DNA from: Siphonodentalium dalli
Lineage: Eukaryota > Mollusca > Scaphopoda > Gadilida > Siphonodentaliidae
NCBI GenBank assembly: GCA_032622095.1
Contig: CP136065.1
Coordinates: 209,414,151-209,478,150, forward strand
Direction of reading: 5' to 3'
DNA length: 64,000 nt
Positions 34,105-46,439 of this stretch are shown here, in pieces. How positions within the stretch are numbered: the first letter of the stretch is position 1; each line of letters begins with the position of its first letter. The notes beneath the pieces were generated by a model, which saw only the letters and a list, made by a program, of their open reading frames with translations, was not told the DNA's origin and searched no databases. A program made the position numbers and the translations under genes.

Positions 34105-37100
34105 TTAACCCTTTACCCAACAGAACGGCCCTGTGCCAATGCATTCTCTTATATATGCGAGTCGACCATAGGTCGCCTCGCATATATAAGAGAATGCATT
34201 GGCTTAACACATTAAAAATTATAAAATTGTTAAAGAATGTATACTCTAGTAGCTGAGGGCGTTTTGTATGCACTTTTATGTCCAGAGCAAAACTCTTCAC
34301 GAATCCACTAATTGAAGGTACACGAACAATATTTGGTTGGTGACACATTTCCCATTGAGGGCGAAATGGGTCAAATGGCCACACCCCTTTTTGCGCGAAG
34401 TACTACCACCCGCCGTGACTATATCTCCAGAACCGTTGGCCAAAGGGGGTCGTGTGACCACTCAAAATGTGCGGAATGGCCACATTATGGGGGTTCAGTA
34501 ATACATTTTCATATCCAAAAGTCAATGTTTTTTAAGATAATTGCCAAAAACCAAAAAAAATCCATTTTAAGGGCCCAATTTTGGGGTTCAGCACTTTTAT
34601 CTCAAAGCTGAGCCCCCAATTCGAATTTTATTGATCTATATCCATCGGTGCCACATATAGGTATAATTTCTGTACCATTATCGGATGGGATTGACCTCCA
34701 AGGAGCTCTTGACCCTGAAAATCCACATTATGGGGGGTCAGTAATACATTTTCATATCCAAAAGTCAATGGTGTTTAAGACAATTGCCAAAAACCGATTT
34801 CAGCATGTTACGCACCACAACTATACAATACCACCAAGGCCACAGCATATGTATGACACTTTTTAATGAACTATCCGAATTCTCTGATCGACTTAAGAGC
34901 ACAATTGACCACACACAATGGGATTAGCTGGAAATTGCTGCTGAGGATGTGTTGATCCCGACACACAACGTGAGCTCTTCATGACTGAACATGCCTTGGA
35001 AACTGGTGTGCTTTACCAAAAATTAGGTAAGAATTGTGCTCTAATCAACAGAAATGTACAGATTGAACAAAACAGGTTTTCAAAATTTGTTATCAACATT
35101 TAACAGCTGATCTGATTTAAGTGACCAAGATATGAAACATGCTAAACACTTTTACTAAATGGAATGACCAGCTGTTTGCTTCATGCAGCAGCCACATGTT
35201 GCGATCCTAAAATGGGTATTGCACCTGGGCATAGTAAAAACATGTTGTAATCAGATGGGAGATGACCATATATACCAGTATATATTTCAGAAGTAATCAA
35301 TTCTTACAAAAGGACACCTCATCTCACAAAAAGTTTTAGCAAATGATGGAATGATCACTATTCAATCAATAGTAGAATGAGGCTTTGTCAGTCCCACATT
35401 AGTTTTGATTGGCCATGATAGTTGCATCACTTGCAGGTTGGAGAAGATGAGGGTCTATAATTTCACTAACATAATTCTTCATAATAGCTAATAGCCCTCA
35501 TAACTTACCATTTTAAAGATATTTTCATTTTCAATACCACCTCAGGTTAAGTGGTCCTGCTAATTTTATATTATGCTGATGGGTACTGCTGGATTGATAT
35601 GTTTGTAGGTCAAAGCAATTCTGTCAAGTACCATCATTTTACCTAAAGTTGGTTATTTTTGCATTGTTTGGCTAACCCGAGCAATTTGTGCAAAAGTCAG
35701 TGTCTGTATGCAACATTCAAGAACATATATACTTCAAAATTTTATTGTGTACGCTGATGTTTGGTAAACAACAGGAATAGTCATCTCAATTATGGCCAGT
35801 TTGTAAAAACCAGCACCCATTATTAAAATATATTAAAATATATGTTTTTTAATGTTTTCTACACATTGTGGCTTATCCTCGATTCGTTCAGATCGCTTTG
35901 CTCTACCTGAATATCATACCAAATGTATTAGCATCACCACTAAACTTGGGATGAATACTGCCAAATGAATATATTCTGATAAGGGCAGTGGAAAAATAAT
36001 GGTTGAGTCTTTTCTAAATATAATTCTAGTAAAACCTACACAATACCGTCTTGGTCTGATAAGACTCAGAGTCATGTTTATTTAGGAGTATAGACATGAA
36101 GTCCACCAGTTTCATGAAAATTAAATGGGCTCTGCACTAGTAACATCTGGAGTCCTGGGGACCCATTAATATTGACAAATGAAACACAAATGAAAAATAC
36201 ATATTAACTTTCCTCAAACATAGATTATAACCTGACAATCATTGTGTTTGAATCAGTGTACATATGTATATGTAGGCATGGCCATAGCATGTTTTTGAAA
36301 TACTGCAGAGTGCAGACCATAAATTTCACTAGAATATACATGTAGTTACTGCATGTACATGTACATCACTCACATAAGGCGACTGACACACATAAACGTA
36401 CCTGCAGGGTTCACAATATTTGACATGTAAAGTATATATATATCTCCTGTGCCTATAACATCAAACCAAACGGTTTACAGTACTTTTACTGACATTTTTG
36501 GAGTGGCACATATACGTACATAAAAAATAAAAGTCAATTTAAAGGGACGAAATGAAAAATAAATTTGTGCAACTATAATGGAGATCTATATTGCATTACA
36601 ACATCCACAAATCTACAACATCCACAAATCTACAAAAAAATCTGACTATCATAGACATTGGTAATGTGATCATTTTTCCTTGATAAGTTGAAACATGAGG
36701 GAGGATTGCATAGCATGGCTACATGCAGAATGTAGATTTGTATGTATTTATATCTGCATATCAACTGATGCTTGTATTTTTCTTCTAACTCACTCCAGGC
36801 TAGCCATTATTTGTTCTAGAATAATGTACATGTTAGGGAAATTGTAGAACCTTTATACAAAATGGTGATGCAGCCAATCAAAATTGATGTGGGACTGATA
36901 AAGACACAACCTGCTCGACTACTGAATCATACTGATTGATCAAATTGTAGTAACTCAACATTTACTAAACCTACTTGTGGGCTGAGTATAATTCAATTCA
37001 ACATTAGAATACCATAAAAACACCCTGTTCTCCCATAAGTTTAAAGAAAATAACACATTGAACTCATTTACAAGTATATTGCTAATGTGATATATGTCAT

Positions 37101-38068
37101 TCCATTTATAACCATTTTGGCAGCCATCTCACATCAAAGGCCATGAAATCTAGATAACAAAAGATGAACTACATTCAAATCATATCACCAGGTAACCTTT
37201 TTGTAGGAGTTTTAGGTTACTGATCAAATACCGTATAATTGATGATTTCCTCAACATCTTTGTTATTGGGAAAATGTCTGTTTTTCATTCTACGACCAAT
37301 ATATTCCATCCAAAAACCTTATTTTCAGGGTCAAGAGCTCCTTGGAGGTCAATCTCATCCAATAATGGTACAGAAATTATACCTATATGTGGCACCGATG
37401 GATATAGATCAATAAAATTTGAATTGGGGGCTCAGCTTTGAGATAAAAGTGCTGAACCCCAAAATTGGGCCCTTACACATGGATTTTTTTTGGTTTTTGG
37501 CAATTATCTTAAAAACCATTGACTTTTGGATATGAAAATGTATTACTGACCCCCCATAATGTGGCCATTCTGCACATTTTGAGTGGTCACACGACCCCCT
37601 ATGTCCAACGGTTCTGGAGATATAGTCACGGCGGGTGGTAGTACTTCGCGCAAAAAGGGGCGTGGCCATTTGACCCATTTCGCCCTCAATGGGAAATGTG
37701 TCACCAACCAAATATTGTTCGTGTACCTTCAATTAGTGGATTCGTGAAGAGTTTTGCTCTGGACATAAAAGTGCATACAAAACGCCCTCAGCTACTAGAG
37801 TAGTAAGAAAAAATGGTAAAAAGTGTTAAAAAAAGTTTTTTTTTAGGCCAATGCATTCTCTTATATATGCGAGGCGACCTATGGTCGACTCGCATATATA
37901 AGAGAATGCATTGGCACAGGGCATAACTGTAACCATCACAATGTGGTCAATGAGCCGGTTCCAATGATATCCATATTTGTATGGTTCTATTGAGACAGAC
38001 CGAAGATAATTTAGGCTGTTGAAGCTTTATTTGGCCGGTTTTGGCCGGTTTGTTGGGTAAAGGGTTAA
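34105..38068 (-). mobile_element. M1 double-hairpin TTAA MITE, copy 6, split
   Basis: The two halves (34,105-34,241 and 37,803-38,068, sharing the duplicated GTA) make a 400-bp M1 once the inserted 3,561-bp element and one duplicated GTA are discounted. The break lies in the A/T-rich spacer between the hairpins. TTAA is intact at both edges. Confidence 0.93.
34242..37802. mobile_element. 3.56-kb DNA transposon with ~480-bp terminal inverted repeats
   Basis: Left repeat 34,242-34,722 and right repeat 37,321-37,802 are near-identical inverted copies, tipped 'TACTCTAGTAGCTGAGGGCG'. GTA is duplicated at the insertion point (34,239-34,241 and 37,803-37,805), and the intact M1 copies show the empty site. 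A block 'CCACATTATGGGGGGTCAGT' just inside the left repeat (34,723-34,800) duplicates part of the repeat itself (34,483-34,555). The ~2.6-kb interior has no frame with a recognisable domain, so it looks non-autonomous or fully decayed. The superfamily is unassigned; the 3-bp duplication and very long ends are the only clues. Confidence 0.92.
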
Positions 38069-38373
38069 TGAGTGAATGTAGCTTATCGATTCATTTGAAG
38101 CGTTTATGAAACTGGACAAAAGTCACGTATATAATGATCTCGTTAATCCTTGGTACATATGTCATGGGCGAGCACAATGCGTGTACTGATACCGACAACC
38201 ATAACAATGTTGTCCTCCAAGAAATCAGACAATAACAATATAGGGTTTACGCTAAGTGTTTGATGGGATGGTCCCCCTATATACCATAGGGGTGACCTCA
38301 GTCCATCAACAAAACGCAAATATCGAATATAATTTAGTAAATCAACCCAAGTTCTGAATGTCTGCCGGCTGCC

Positions 38374-38756
38374 TTAACCCTTTACCCAACAGAAGGGCCC
38401 TGTGCCAATGCATTCTCTTATATATGCGAGTCGACCATAGGTCGCCTCGCATATATAAGAGAATGCATTGGCTTAACACATTAAAAATTATAAAATTGTT
38501 AAAGAATGTAAGAAAAAATCGTAAAAAGTGTTAGGCCAATGCATTCTCTTATATATGCGAGGCGACATATGGTCGACTCGCATATATAAGAGAATGAATT
38601 GGCACAGGGCATAACTGTAACTATCACAATGTGGTCAAGGAGCCGGTTCCAATGATATCCATATTTGTATGGTTCTATTGAGACAGACCGAAGATATTTT
38701 AGGCTGTTGAAGCTTTATTTGGCCGGTTTTGGCCGGTTTGTTGGGTAAAGGGTTAA
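38374..38756 (-). mobile_element. M1 double-hairpin TTAA MITE, copy 7
   Basis: 383 bp. It is the unit 2 counterpart of copy 4 but with 17 bp lost from the spacer ('AAAAAGTGTTAGGCCAATGC') and one loop change. Its right terminus GGGTAAAGGG is the standard one, unlike copy 4. Confidence 0.92.
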
Positions 38757-40050
38757 TATAAGCAGATAAAGTCAAGGAATCGTAATAGTATTTTTAGATT
38801 TAACATTTTGAAGGGATAAGTAATGTAAAGGTATAGTCATTTGGCGCTCCATATAAACATTGATAAAATATTGTATATTGTGTAGGTACCGTAAATTTTG
38901 CGAAAATAGGTCAAGATAAATTGGCGTGTAAAATAATGTGTACTGACAACTTTTCGTATCGCCACCAACAACCGTAGAGGATACTTTTAAATTCGAAAGT
39001 TATTTGTATGTCCGATACTACATTCATTCCAACATGTTATACCATGAAATGTCCCTGATCATCATTCACTTGCTAACAGGGTTCGCGCTGGCCCAAAATT
39101 CCCAGGTGCCAACATGGTTGCCAATTGCATTATTTTTTGAGCCACTTTATATTTTCTGTTGCCACTTTTTTCGACCAATATTTTTGGTTCCACTTTTGAG
39201 TTGGGTATTTCCAAAAAAAAAACAAAAACATTTTTATCGCCATCGAATGATAACCATTCACGAAATATATTTCCACTCATTTCGTCCTGGCGAACATGCA
39301 GCTTTTTGTGGCGTTCTCGTGACATGAAAGTGATAAGTAATATAAAGGTGTTGTCATACGCGGGTACGTAGCTCGGTTTAGGCGGTGTAGCACACGGAGA
39401 TGTCAACTAAACCTCTTTATTTCGACTATCGGTAATCTCTGGACCTCATCAAGGTAATTATAAATCAGAATCAGTCAGAACATTGTGTTGTTTGAGAATG
39501 TAATCGCGATGTAACCAGACAGAATCAGCCACGTGTCCTGTAGTGATGTCAGCATCCATATCTTTCAGAATAAATCGATACTTTTTCAGCCCTGAAAGAG
39601 CATTCCCCCCACAAAATGGTTCACCAGTGATCAGCATAAGTGAGCAAATAAAGTTATCTTCGTTTGGCACTCCATTTTAGTTGTATTTATTACTATGTGG
39701 ATCGGGTAAGTGAATCTGTCTGAGGGGAAATGGGCACTAAAATGGACCCGCTGCCCCGGGCTAAATAGAATTTCTGCATTCGCAGTTTTTATCACTGAAC
39801 ATTTGTACGCCTACCTGTTTATTTTCTGGGAAAATGATATCGCATATGTTTAAACTAATACTGAATGAGTGTACATGTACTAGCTCATAATATCGTGTTC
39901 CATTTAAAGTTCAATTTGATTTATTTTATTTATTTATTTCTTAAGTGAATGGATTATCTAATTCAGCTACAAAAGTGTACAGTGCATGGTATAGTCCATT
40001 CTACATATTGAGGATGTTCAGTAAATATGAGCAGACGACAAACAGATGAA
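38757..40050. other. Non-coding part of unit 2
   Basis: Counterpart of 29,153-30,450 with small indels. No gene recognised. Confidence 0.5.
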
Positions 40051-40052
40051 CA

Positions 40053-40582
40053 GACGTTTCGGCACCTGGGGTAGCCGTTCGGTACCTGGACGTTTCGGCA
40101 TCTGATAGTTCGGCACATTGGACGTTTCTGCACCTGATATTGTTTTTTATTCTTTATTTCAATAACATGTGATAAAACATGTAATATTGCAACAAAAACA
40201 AACATTCGGTGGAACGAATGGTAACGATGGTGACCATAAAAAGAGCACAAGTCATACAATGCTAATGAACGAATACTTCTAGGAGTGAATCGCTGAGATC
40301 TGCCTCTCTGCATAACGCCGGTGTCTCGTTGGATGTCCTTCGCTGGTTTCGGAAAATCTTCGCTTCAGGTAACAGCTTCAATGTCATTGAGAAGTCCTGC
40401 GGCTCAATGTGCAGCTCTTCAATCAACAAATAAAAGGACATCTGACCTCTGATGGTGACCCTCTGTCGCTTGGCAGTGCAACTATGACCGTCGCCATGGA
40501 CAAACGTCCAAGCACCTGGCCGAAACAACCAAGTGCCGAAAACACAGGTGCCGAAACGTCCAGAAAACCAGGTGCCGAAACG
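40053..40582. repeat. GGCACCTG-motif element, unit 2 copy
   Basis: Same layout as 30,453-30,982. A few substitutions fall in the motifs themselves (for example 'CGTTTCGGCATCTG' versus 'CGTTTCTGCATCTG'). Confidence 0.7.
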
Positions 40583-40698
40583 GATTTGCTGGAATTATTT
40601 CTGCAGAAAAATGTCAGAGACTCTCGACTAATATTCCATTCAAATTTATACGTACCTATTGCGAAAATATGTCCACTTTGGTATCATCAATTTGGCGC

Positions 40699-40895
40699 TT
40701 AACACTTTCATGACTGGAACTGCCTGAAATTTTGCGAAACACATAGGGCGCCTCACATGTATAAGAGAATGTATTGGCCTAAAATATTTACCTTGTAAGC
40801 CAGAGTTTTCTCTTAGATATGTGAGGCTCCCTGTGGGAGATTCGCAGATATAAGAGAATGCACTGGCACACGACCTTCAACGATGAAAAGGTTAA
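40699..40895. mobile_element. M3 short TTAA element, unit 2 copy
   Basis: Same as 31,099-31,295. The hairpin right arm reads 'CGCAGATATAAGAGAATGC' here. Confidence 0.75.
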
Positions 40896-41044
40896 GGTAA
40901 CCAATTCCCCACCCTCTCATGCACATAGAAATTTCAGTTCATCATACCTGGATATTTGAAATACCCAATGCAATCTTAGCAATCTATCCATCTTTTCTGA
41001 AGAATTGCTTGTGTTGAAATTCAAAGAGACAATTCATGAATCAG

Positions 41045-42167
41045 AAATAGATGACATGCGTTTGAGCAGAACAAAATATTCTTAAAAAATTAATTCTATT
41101 GAAATTGAACAAATAAAAACTAATGGTGTTATCTAGTACTCACCGATTTATTAGAGTCGATTCATTTTGGTAGTTACACAAATTGTTGTTGTGCTTACCA
41201 TTAAGTGTGGTTTTGGCAGCGTCCAATTTGCAAGAACAATATCTTGTCGGACAAAATAACACACATGGTAACGGCAGAGACATGGCTAGAGGGTCTCATT
41301 TGTGGGTGTCCATATTATAAAGTACAACTTCACACCTCCTCCTTGCGCCAGTCCCAACTTCGCACGATAAATTCGATTTTCACCCCGTCCCCTTGTGTGG
41401 GAATTTTCCAACTGGTAGCTCAATGTTTCCAACTGTTGGAACTCAAAATGCCAACTGATGACCATTTTAGTCAAAAGTTTGGCCGCAAGTACGGAAATTC
41501 GACTTTTGTTTAAAAACAACTAATTTCACACAAAATACTAGTTGAAAAATCAATCTTATCTTTGGTCTGATATTTCCATCTTATGTTGTGCCAGACTGAA
41601 CTTTTTGACACAAAGATGTGAGGATTATGGAGGTGAATTCCCGCCCCAAAAATCCCACTCTCGCCACGTGCGTGTGGCGGGCTGTAGTGTTAGATATGGT
41701 GGTTCACCTCGTGATGAATTAATGTCAGACTGCACCACAAGCACGACTCCAAATCTCATTCGAATCCAGAGGCAATAACCCCATTCAGCCAAGTGGCTGC
41801 GTAATTTAACTTGGAAGCGCTGTGGTAATTGACATCTCGTCGTTGATGCAGTTGGCTATGCACAATACTGGATCGTTTCCCGAGTACACGCGTCCATCGG
41901 AGATCTGGTCCCAAGTGAACACTACAGCTCCGTGTTTGATACCCTAATTAAGGCTGCAACCAGATTTTCCATGTTGCGTCAAATGGCTTGATTTTGTGAA
42001 CCAATTTCTTTTGTAATCAGCAATAAAACTCGACGTCATCAGATAATAATCACCAGCAGCAGAGAGAAAAACCTTATAACGTCAACAAAAAGCAGCATAA
42101 CATCATGCAGGCTTAATTTGGGAAACCATTATTATTAGCCGGGTTAAGTTACACATAACAGTGACGG
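41045..42167. other. No recognisable gene
   Basis: Unique-looking sequence after the duplication. The frames at 41,205-41,513 (102 codons) and its overlapping antisense have no recognised domain. 'CCAACTGGTAG' / 'CCAACTGTTGG' phrases near 41,408-41,440 are a minor internal repeat. Confidence 0.45.
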
Positions 42168-42569
42168 TTAACCCTTTACCCAACAAACCGGCCAAAACCG
42201 GCCAAATAAAGCTTCAACAGCCTAAAATATCTTCGGTCTGTCTCAATAACACCATACAAATATGGATATCATTGGAACCGGTTCATAGACCACATTGTGA
42301 TGGTTACAGTTATGCCCTGTGCCAATGCATGCTCTTATATATGCGAGTCCAACATAGGTCGCCTCGCATATATAAGAGAATGCATTGGCCTAAAAAAAAT
42401 CTTTTTTTAACACTTTTTATAATATTTTTCTACATTCTTTGACAATTTTATCATTTTTAATATGTGTTAAGCCAATGCATTCTCTTATATATGCGAGGCG
42501 ACCTATGGTCGACTCGCATATATAAGAGAATGCATTGGCACAGGACCGTTCTGTTGGGTAAAGGGTTAA
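42168..42569 (+). mobile_element. M1 double-hairpin TTAA MITE, copy 8
   Basis: 402 bp, TTAA flanked. It is more diverged than the others: 'GCATGCTCTTATAT' in an arm, 'GAGTCCAACATAGG' breaking the inner stem of hairpin 1, and spacer changes. Confidence 0.92.
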
Positions 42570-42644
42570 AGCGAGAGAGCGTGGAGGGAGTACATATATA
42601 GTGAACAATAACTCTATTTTACTGTTACCTTATGACGGGTATCG

Positions 42645-42785
42645 CTAAAGTGACGTGAAACACTCCGGTAGGGTGATCAAATAGAAATTGAGAATAATCT
42701 TGCTCAAAGTAGCTAATTTTTACGAATACTAATCCAAATTGACAACACACACCGTCATTTTTATATATTAATTAAACTTGTCGGA
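42645..42785 (+). repeat. Dispersed repeat, partner of 48.13-48.26 kb
   Basis: 'AAACACTCCGGTAGGGTGAT', 'AAATAGAAATTGAGAATAAT' and 'CACACACCGTCATTTTTATA' match 48,125-48,260 in order and orientation. Confidence 0.7.
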
Positions 42786-42846
42786 AAGGATATAATGTCC
42801 TCATTTGACTGCCTCAAACAAATATAAACTGACATAGTTGAATAAA

Positions 42847-43400
42847 AATGTATCAAACACTTGATGGTATTGAGGACAAGCAATCTGATATTACCATTCA
42901 AATGTCGGAAACATAGAGGGGAAGTAGGTGTTGTTGCTGCGAGATGCAGTGATTTGGAAACCAAAAATACAACTGTTGAACAGGAAGTACACAAATTAAG
43001 CAAAAACTGAAAGGAAATCAACATAATGTTGGAGAGTTTCTAGGAAACTATATCAGAATACAAAACACGTGTTCAATACAATAGAAGAGGAGCAGCGAAG
43101 AATTAACGAGCGTGTAACCGATCTACAGTGCCGAAGCATGCAGTATATACCAGTTGATCTTCTCGGGAATAGAAGAAGTGGTAAATACTCAAGTCGGGGA
43201 TAATCTCGAGGATAGAGGTAAAGTCTTGCATCAATTCCTAGATAAAGAGCTTGTTATCAATGCCAGGTTCGTTTTTCAAGGTTCGCATGATCAGGAGAGC
43301 TCCATAGTTCAGGGGAGGTAAAGGACAGTCAGAAAATGCATGGACAAGATAGATTGTGGCCCGATTTCTATACCACGACGACAGACGGTTCTGGTGGCTA
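42847..43400 (+). pseudogene. LINE ORF1-like coiled-coil remnant
   Basis: Broken reading in several frames. 'LDGIEDKQSDITIQMSE' and 'CSDLETKNTTVEQEVHKLSK' give a heptad-like, coiled-coil style. 'RRINERVTDLQCRSMQ' follows, then 'LIFSGIEEVVNTQVGDNLE' and 'VLHQFLDKELVINARFVF'. This order (coiled coil, then 'DLQCRSMxxNLIFxGI') is known in ORF1 proteins of invertebrate non-LTR elements, which act as RNA-binding chaperones. Stops and frameshifts are frequent. No RT follows; a GAA microsatellite comes next. The family assignment comes from recalled similarity, not a search. Confidence 0.65.
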
Positions 43401-43454
43401 CTAGAAAGCTTACAGGAACAAGTTTAGTGTGAGATAGCAGTTTCCTAATGAGAT

Positions 43455-43525
43455 AGAAGAAGAAGAAGAAGAAGAAGAAGGAGGAAGAGGAGGAAGAGGG
43501 GGAAGAAGAAGAAGAAAGAAGACGT
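43455..43525 (+). repeat. (GAA/GAG)n purine tract
   Basis: Strand-asymmetric GAAGAAGAGG tract of about 70 bp. It produces a spurious poly-Lys/Glu or poly-Ser frame. Confidence 0.9.
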
Positions 43526-44040
43526 TTGTGGTATATATTTAACAACGAAGTCTATCTCACAATGACTTACGACCCTTGGAAATACTGGCATTACTGGATG
43601 TCAATAGCTTGCCGTATGCGGTTCGTAATTTACTTCATGTCGATAGGTCATCTTAACTCAATTCAAGTAATATAGATACCGCTGAGCACATCAACCAGTC
43701 CAATTAATGTTTCTCCGCGCGTGTGGATATAAGCGTTGTCCGATATCACATACATCATGACACGAATAACCAAACAAAGTGTTGACCTAAAAGATCGGAT
43801 ATCTCTATAGGCAGCATCGGATATTGGTTGCCCTCTTTATAAACTGGGCACGCAACATATGACATTTTTAATATCCGGGGATAGTGACCAATAATGATGC
43901 TTACCGAGGGCAATATAATGAGGTTGCATACATAATACATAGAGCTGAGTATCCTGTACGGCCCTGTTGGCACGAAATACGCCCGCATTTTGACAACCGT
44001 CCTTGATAGCGGACAGCTCAGCCTGTTCTCCAGAAAGCCC
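43526..44040. other. No recognisable feature
   Basis: Only short antisense ORFs at 43.75-44.05 kb, with no domain. Confidence 0.45.
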
Positions 44041-44345
44041 GCACATTACCTGCTTATATAATAACTCGTTTATGTAGATAATCTGCTTAGAATCGCCTCA
44101 TTTTGAGACGACAATGATGCTGAAAATGAGAGCGTTTTATCGACTCATAACGAGGCGATTCTAATCAGATTATGTGCAGACAATGACAAATAAACTCACG
44201 ACTTTTCATGTGTACGCTCTTTAACACGTGTTTTCACTGTGGCCCGCGCCCTAAAACGGAATGACCGATATAAGTCCATAATCGGCTTATTTCATAATCA
44301 AATAATCTCATTATGGGTCGATTATGTAGGTATGTGCTCGAGGAT
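44041..44345 (-). repeat. Family F copy
   Basis: 'GCACATTACCTGCTTATATA', 'TTAGAATCGCCTCATTTTGA', the inverted 'GAGGCGATTCTAATCAGATT', 'GTACGCTCTTTAACACGTG' and 'AAAACGGAATGACCGATAT' follow the F order. Confidence 0.75.
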
Positions 44346-45030
44346 ATATTGAATAGCTAGTTGCTGTGACGTTTTCTGTGCAGGTCAACAGACACATATC
44401 GATAACTATAGCTATTCGTAACATATAATTCCCCAATAAAAACGTTTGGACATGCATTGTATAACTGAAAATGTGTACATTACTTTTGGTACATACAATT
44501 GCATGGAACAAACAGAAGGAAGGCAAAATAGTTAATTATGAAAATAATAAGGTGGACTATACAAAATATATAAGTTATTAATTAGATGTCATACGTGACG
44601 TCATGACACACACAAAACAACATGGTAATTCTTCGGCGTTTTGAAATTCAACATGGCCGTTATTTTGATTTGTGTAAGTGTACTCTAAGTGGTAGTTCGA
44701 TGTATATAGCTGCCCTGACAAACGGAATTGTTAACCGGTTCTCAGCAAATAGTTGTCCCGGACCAACGGCGTTGTTCTCAGTATAAGTTATAACGATGTC
44801 CCCCGCGAAGGCTGTGTGGTTAGCCACTTGTTCTCTGTAATATAGATGTGCCCGATGAAAGCCAGATGTTCTCGGTATAGAGTTGTTCCTCAAAAAGGCT
44901 GTGTGGTGTTGGTAATACAAATCAGCCAACTGCTTTAAATATATAACTAACTTTTGAAACGAGTATTGATATACCCCCATGATCATAGGCAATTGTGGGT
45001 ATATTGGCTTACATGCGTCCGATCCTCCGC
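44346..45030. other. No gene; weak short-period repeat at 44.73-44.91 kb
   Basis: 'GTTCTCAG', 'GTTCTCTG' and 'GTTCTCGG' phrases, each followed by a 'TA.AG.T' step, recur every 40-60 bp. The minus-strand 130-codon frame (44,660-45,052) runs through these and has no recognised domain. Confidence 0.4.
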
Positions 45031-45485
45031 TGTCCATGTGCACGTCTGTCAAGCCGTCCGTCCGTCTATCATATCGTCCGTCCGAGCAGATATCTCAACC
45101 ACCGATTATCGGATATCAATTCAATTTTGTAAGAATGTTCACTAGTATCAGGACACTCAGGTAAGCGTTAAATCCTTTTGTTCAGGTTATCCGTTCTAAG
45201 AATCATTCATCTTTGTTTATCTGAAAATGTTCATTTGTGCCCGTCTTAGGCAAATCTCAACCACAGGTTGTGGGATCTCAATACAAGTTTGCATTGATTT
45301 TCACCACTATGAGGTCATTCAGATGAGTGACAATCGTTTTGTTCGGGTTTTGCGTTCTAGCGTCATTCATTTTTGTTTATCTGGAATTACTGATTTTTTT
45401 GTCCGACTTCCTGAGTATCTCAGCCATGGCCTAAAGTATATGCCCCACCAGGCGGTATGTCATTCGGGGGTATGTACCCGGTGAT
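45031..45485 (+). repeat. Dispersed repeat with two related sub-units
   Basis: Starts with a CGTC/CGTCCGTC run (45,053-45,087). Then 'GATATCTCAACCACCGATTA' and 'AAATCTCAACCACAGGTTGT' begin two diverged units. Each contains 'TCATTCATnTTTGTTTATCT'. It ends 'CGGGGGTATGTACCCGGTGA' and 'TAGCCCGGCTCTTGTT'. The style is familiar from mollusc-type interspersed repeats (recalled, not searched). Confidence 0.6.
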
Positions 45486-46435
45486 AGCCCGGCTCTTGTT
45501 TGCTATAATACATTAACTGTTTGTTAATATAGTTTAGTTAGTTTAGTTTGTTTAACATATTGCTACTTGTAACTGTTTAGTATATGAATACATATACGCG
45601 GTTTAAAACATACACATCAAGATGCACATTCCGATTGGATACCAAGTTGGTTAAACTTTCCTACGACAGGCCGCACAAGGCAACATAAAACTGTTTTTTT
45701 TGTGAGAGGTCCTAACTAAGTTGTTATAACTTGTGCTCTAATTACAATTGTACAAAAAGGATACAACGAAATAACTAATAAACAAGACAATTATTCAATA
45801 CTGAACCACCAGCATGTGTGTGAGACAGGCATCGCCAAAATCCGTAACAGAACCCACCAGCATTTCGATGAAAAAGAGGACAAGATGATAATTGAGAACG
45901 CTCATTATTTACACCCCCTCCAGGCGAAGAACAGACCTTTCCAATGTATACTTTTATAACTGAATGTGGCAATCCATTTAGTACATAACGGGTTTAAGCT
46001 TGTTTATTGCGACATTGCAGTCGATATCTGACTATTTATGGGCGCATGTCTATGATATATATAATTACTTTATAGTATATAAAACGTATAAAGATGGCAG
46101 TTTATGGCGTCAAATCGTATGGGACATCTTTAAATGCTTAAACTAATAACCAAGGGGAACACACTGGAGCTAATAAGCTGCCATACTATTTGTATGCATT
46201 CCGGTGATGTGATCGTCGTCGCATATGGATTGTTATGGGAAATACTTTGATAGGGTGTCATCCTCTACCCTCCTGCATACCAGTTAACAAAGAGGGGTGA
46301 ATCCTGCGTACAAGTTAAGAAAATATGGATTACATACTTAGTAACATCACACTAGTATCATAGTGTTCACACATTTGGTTGAGTAGTATCCATGCATAAC
46401 TTCAACATGGCGAGAATCTCGATAGGGTGTGACTA
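45486..46435. other. No recognisable feature
   Basis: AT-rich with GTTTAGTTAGTTTAGTTTG-like simplicity near 45,530. No gene. Confidence 0.5.
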
Positions 46436-46439
46436 AACA

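Larger units (their letters stand above)
31446..41044 (+). repeat. Tandem segmental duplication, unit 2 (9.6 kb)
   Basis: Second copy of the 5.6-kb block. The extra length is accounted for by the 3,561-bp transposon plus its 3-bp duplication, a 427-bp piece at 32,752-33,178, about 10 bp at the M6 edge, and a 17-bp deletion in one M1. Copy ends: 'AATTCATGAATCAG' occurs at 31,431-31,444 joined to M6, and at 41,031-41,044 joined to unrelated 'AAATAGATGACATG'. Confidence 0.93.

Noticed and set aside
43309-43545. Minus-strand frame with Ser and Phe runs
   Set aside because: Antisense reading of the GAA/GAG purine tract.
44660-45052. 130-codon minus frame
   Set aside because: Runs through a weak short-period repeat and shows no recognisable domain; no splice or transcript support can be judged here.
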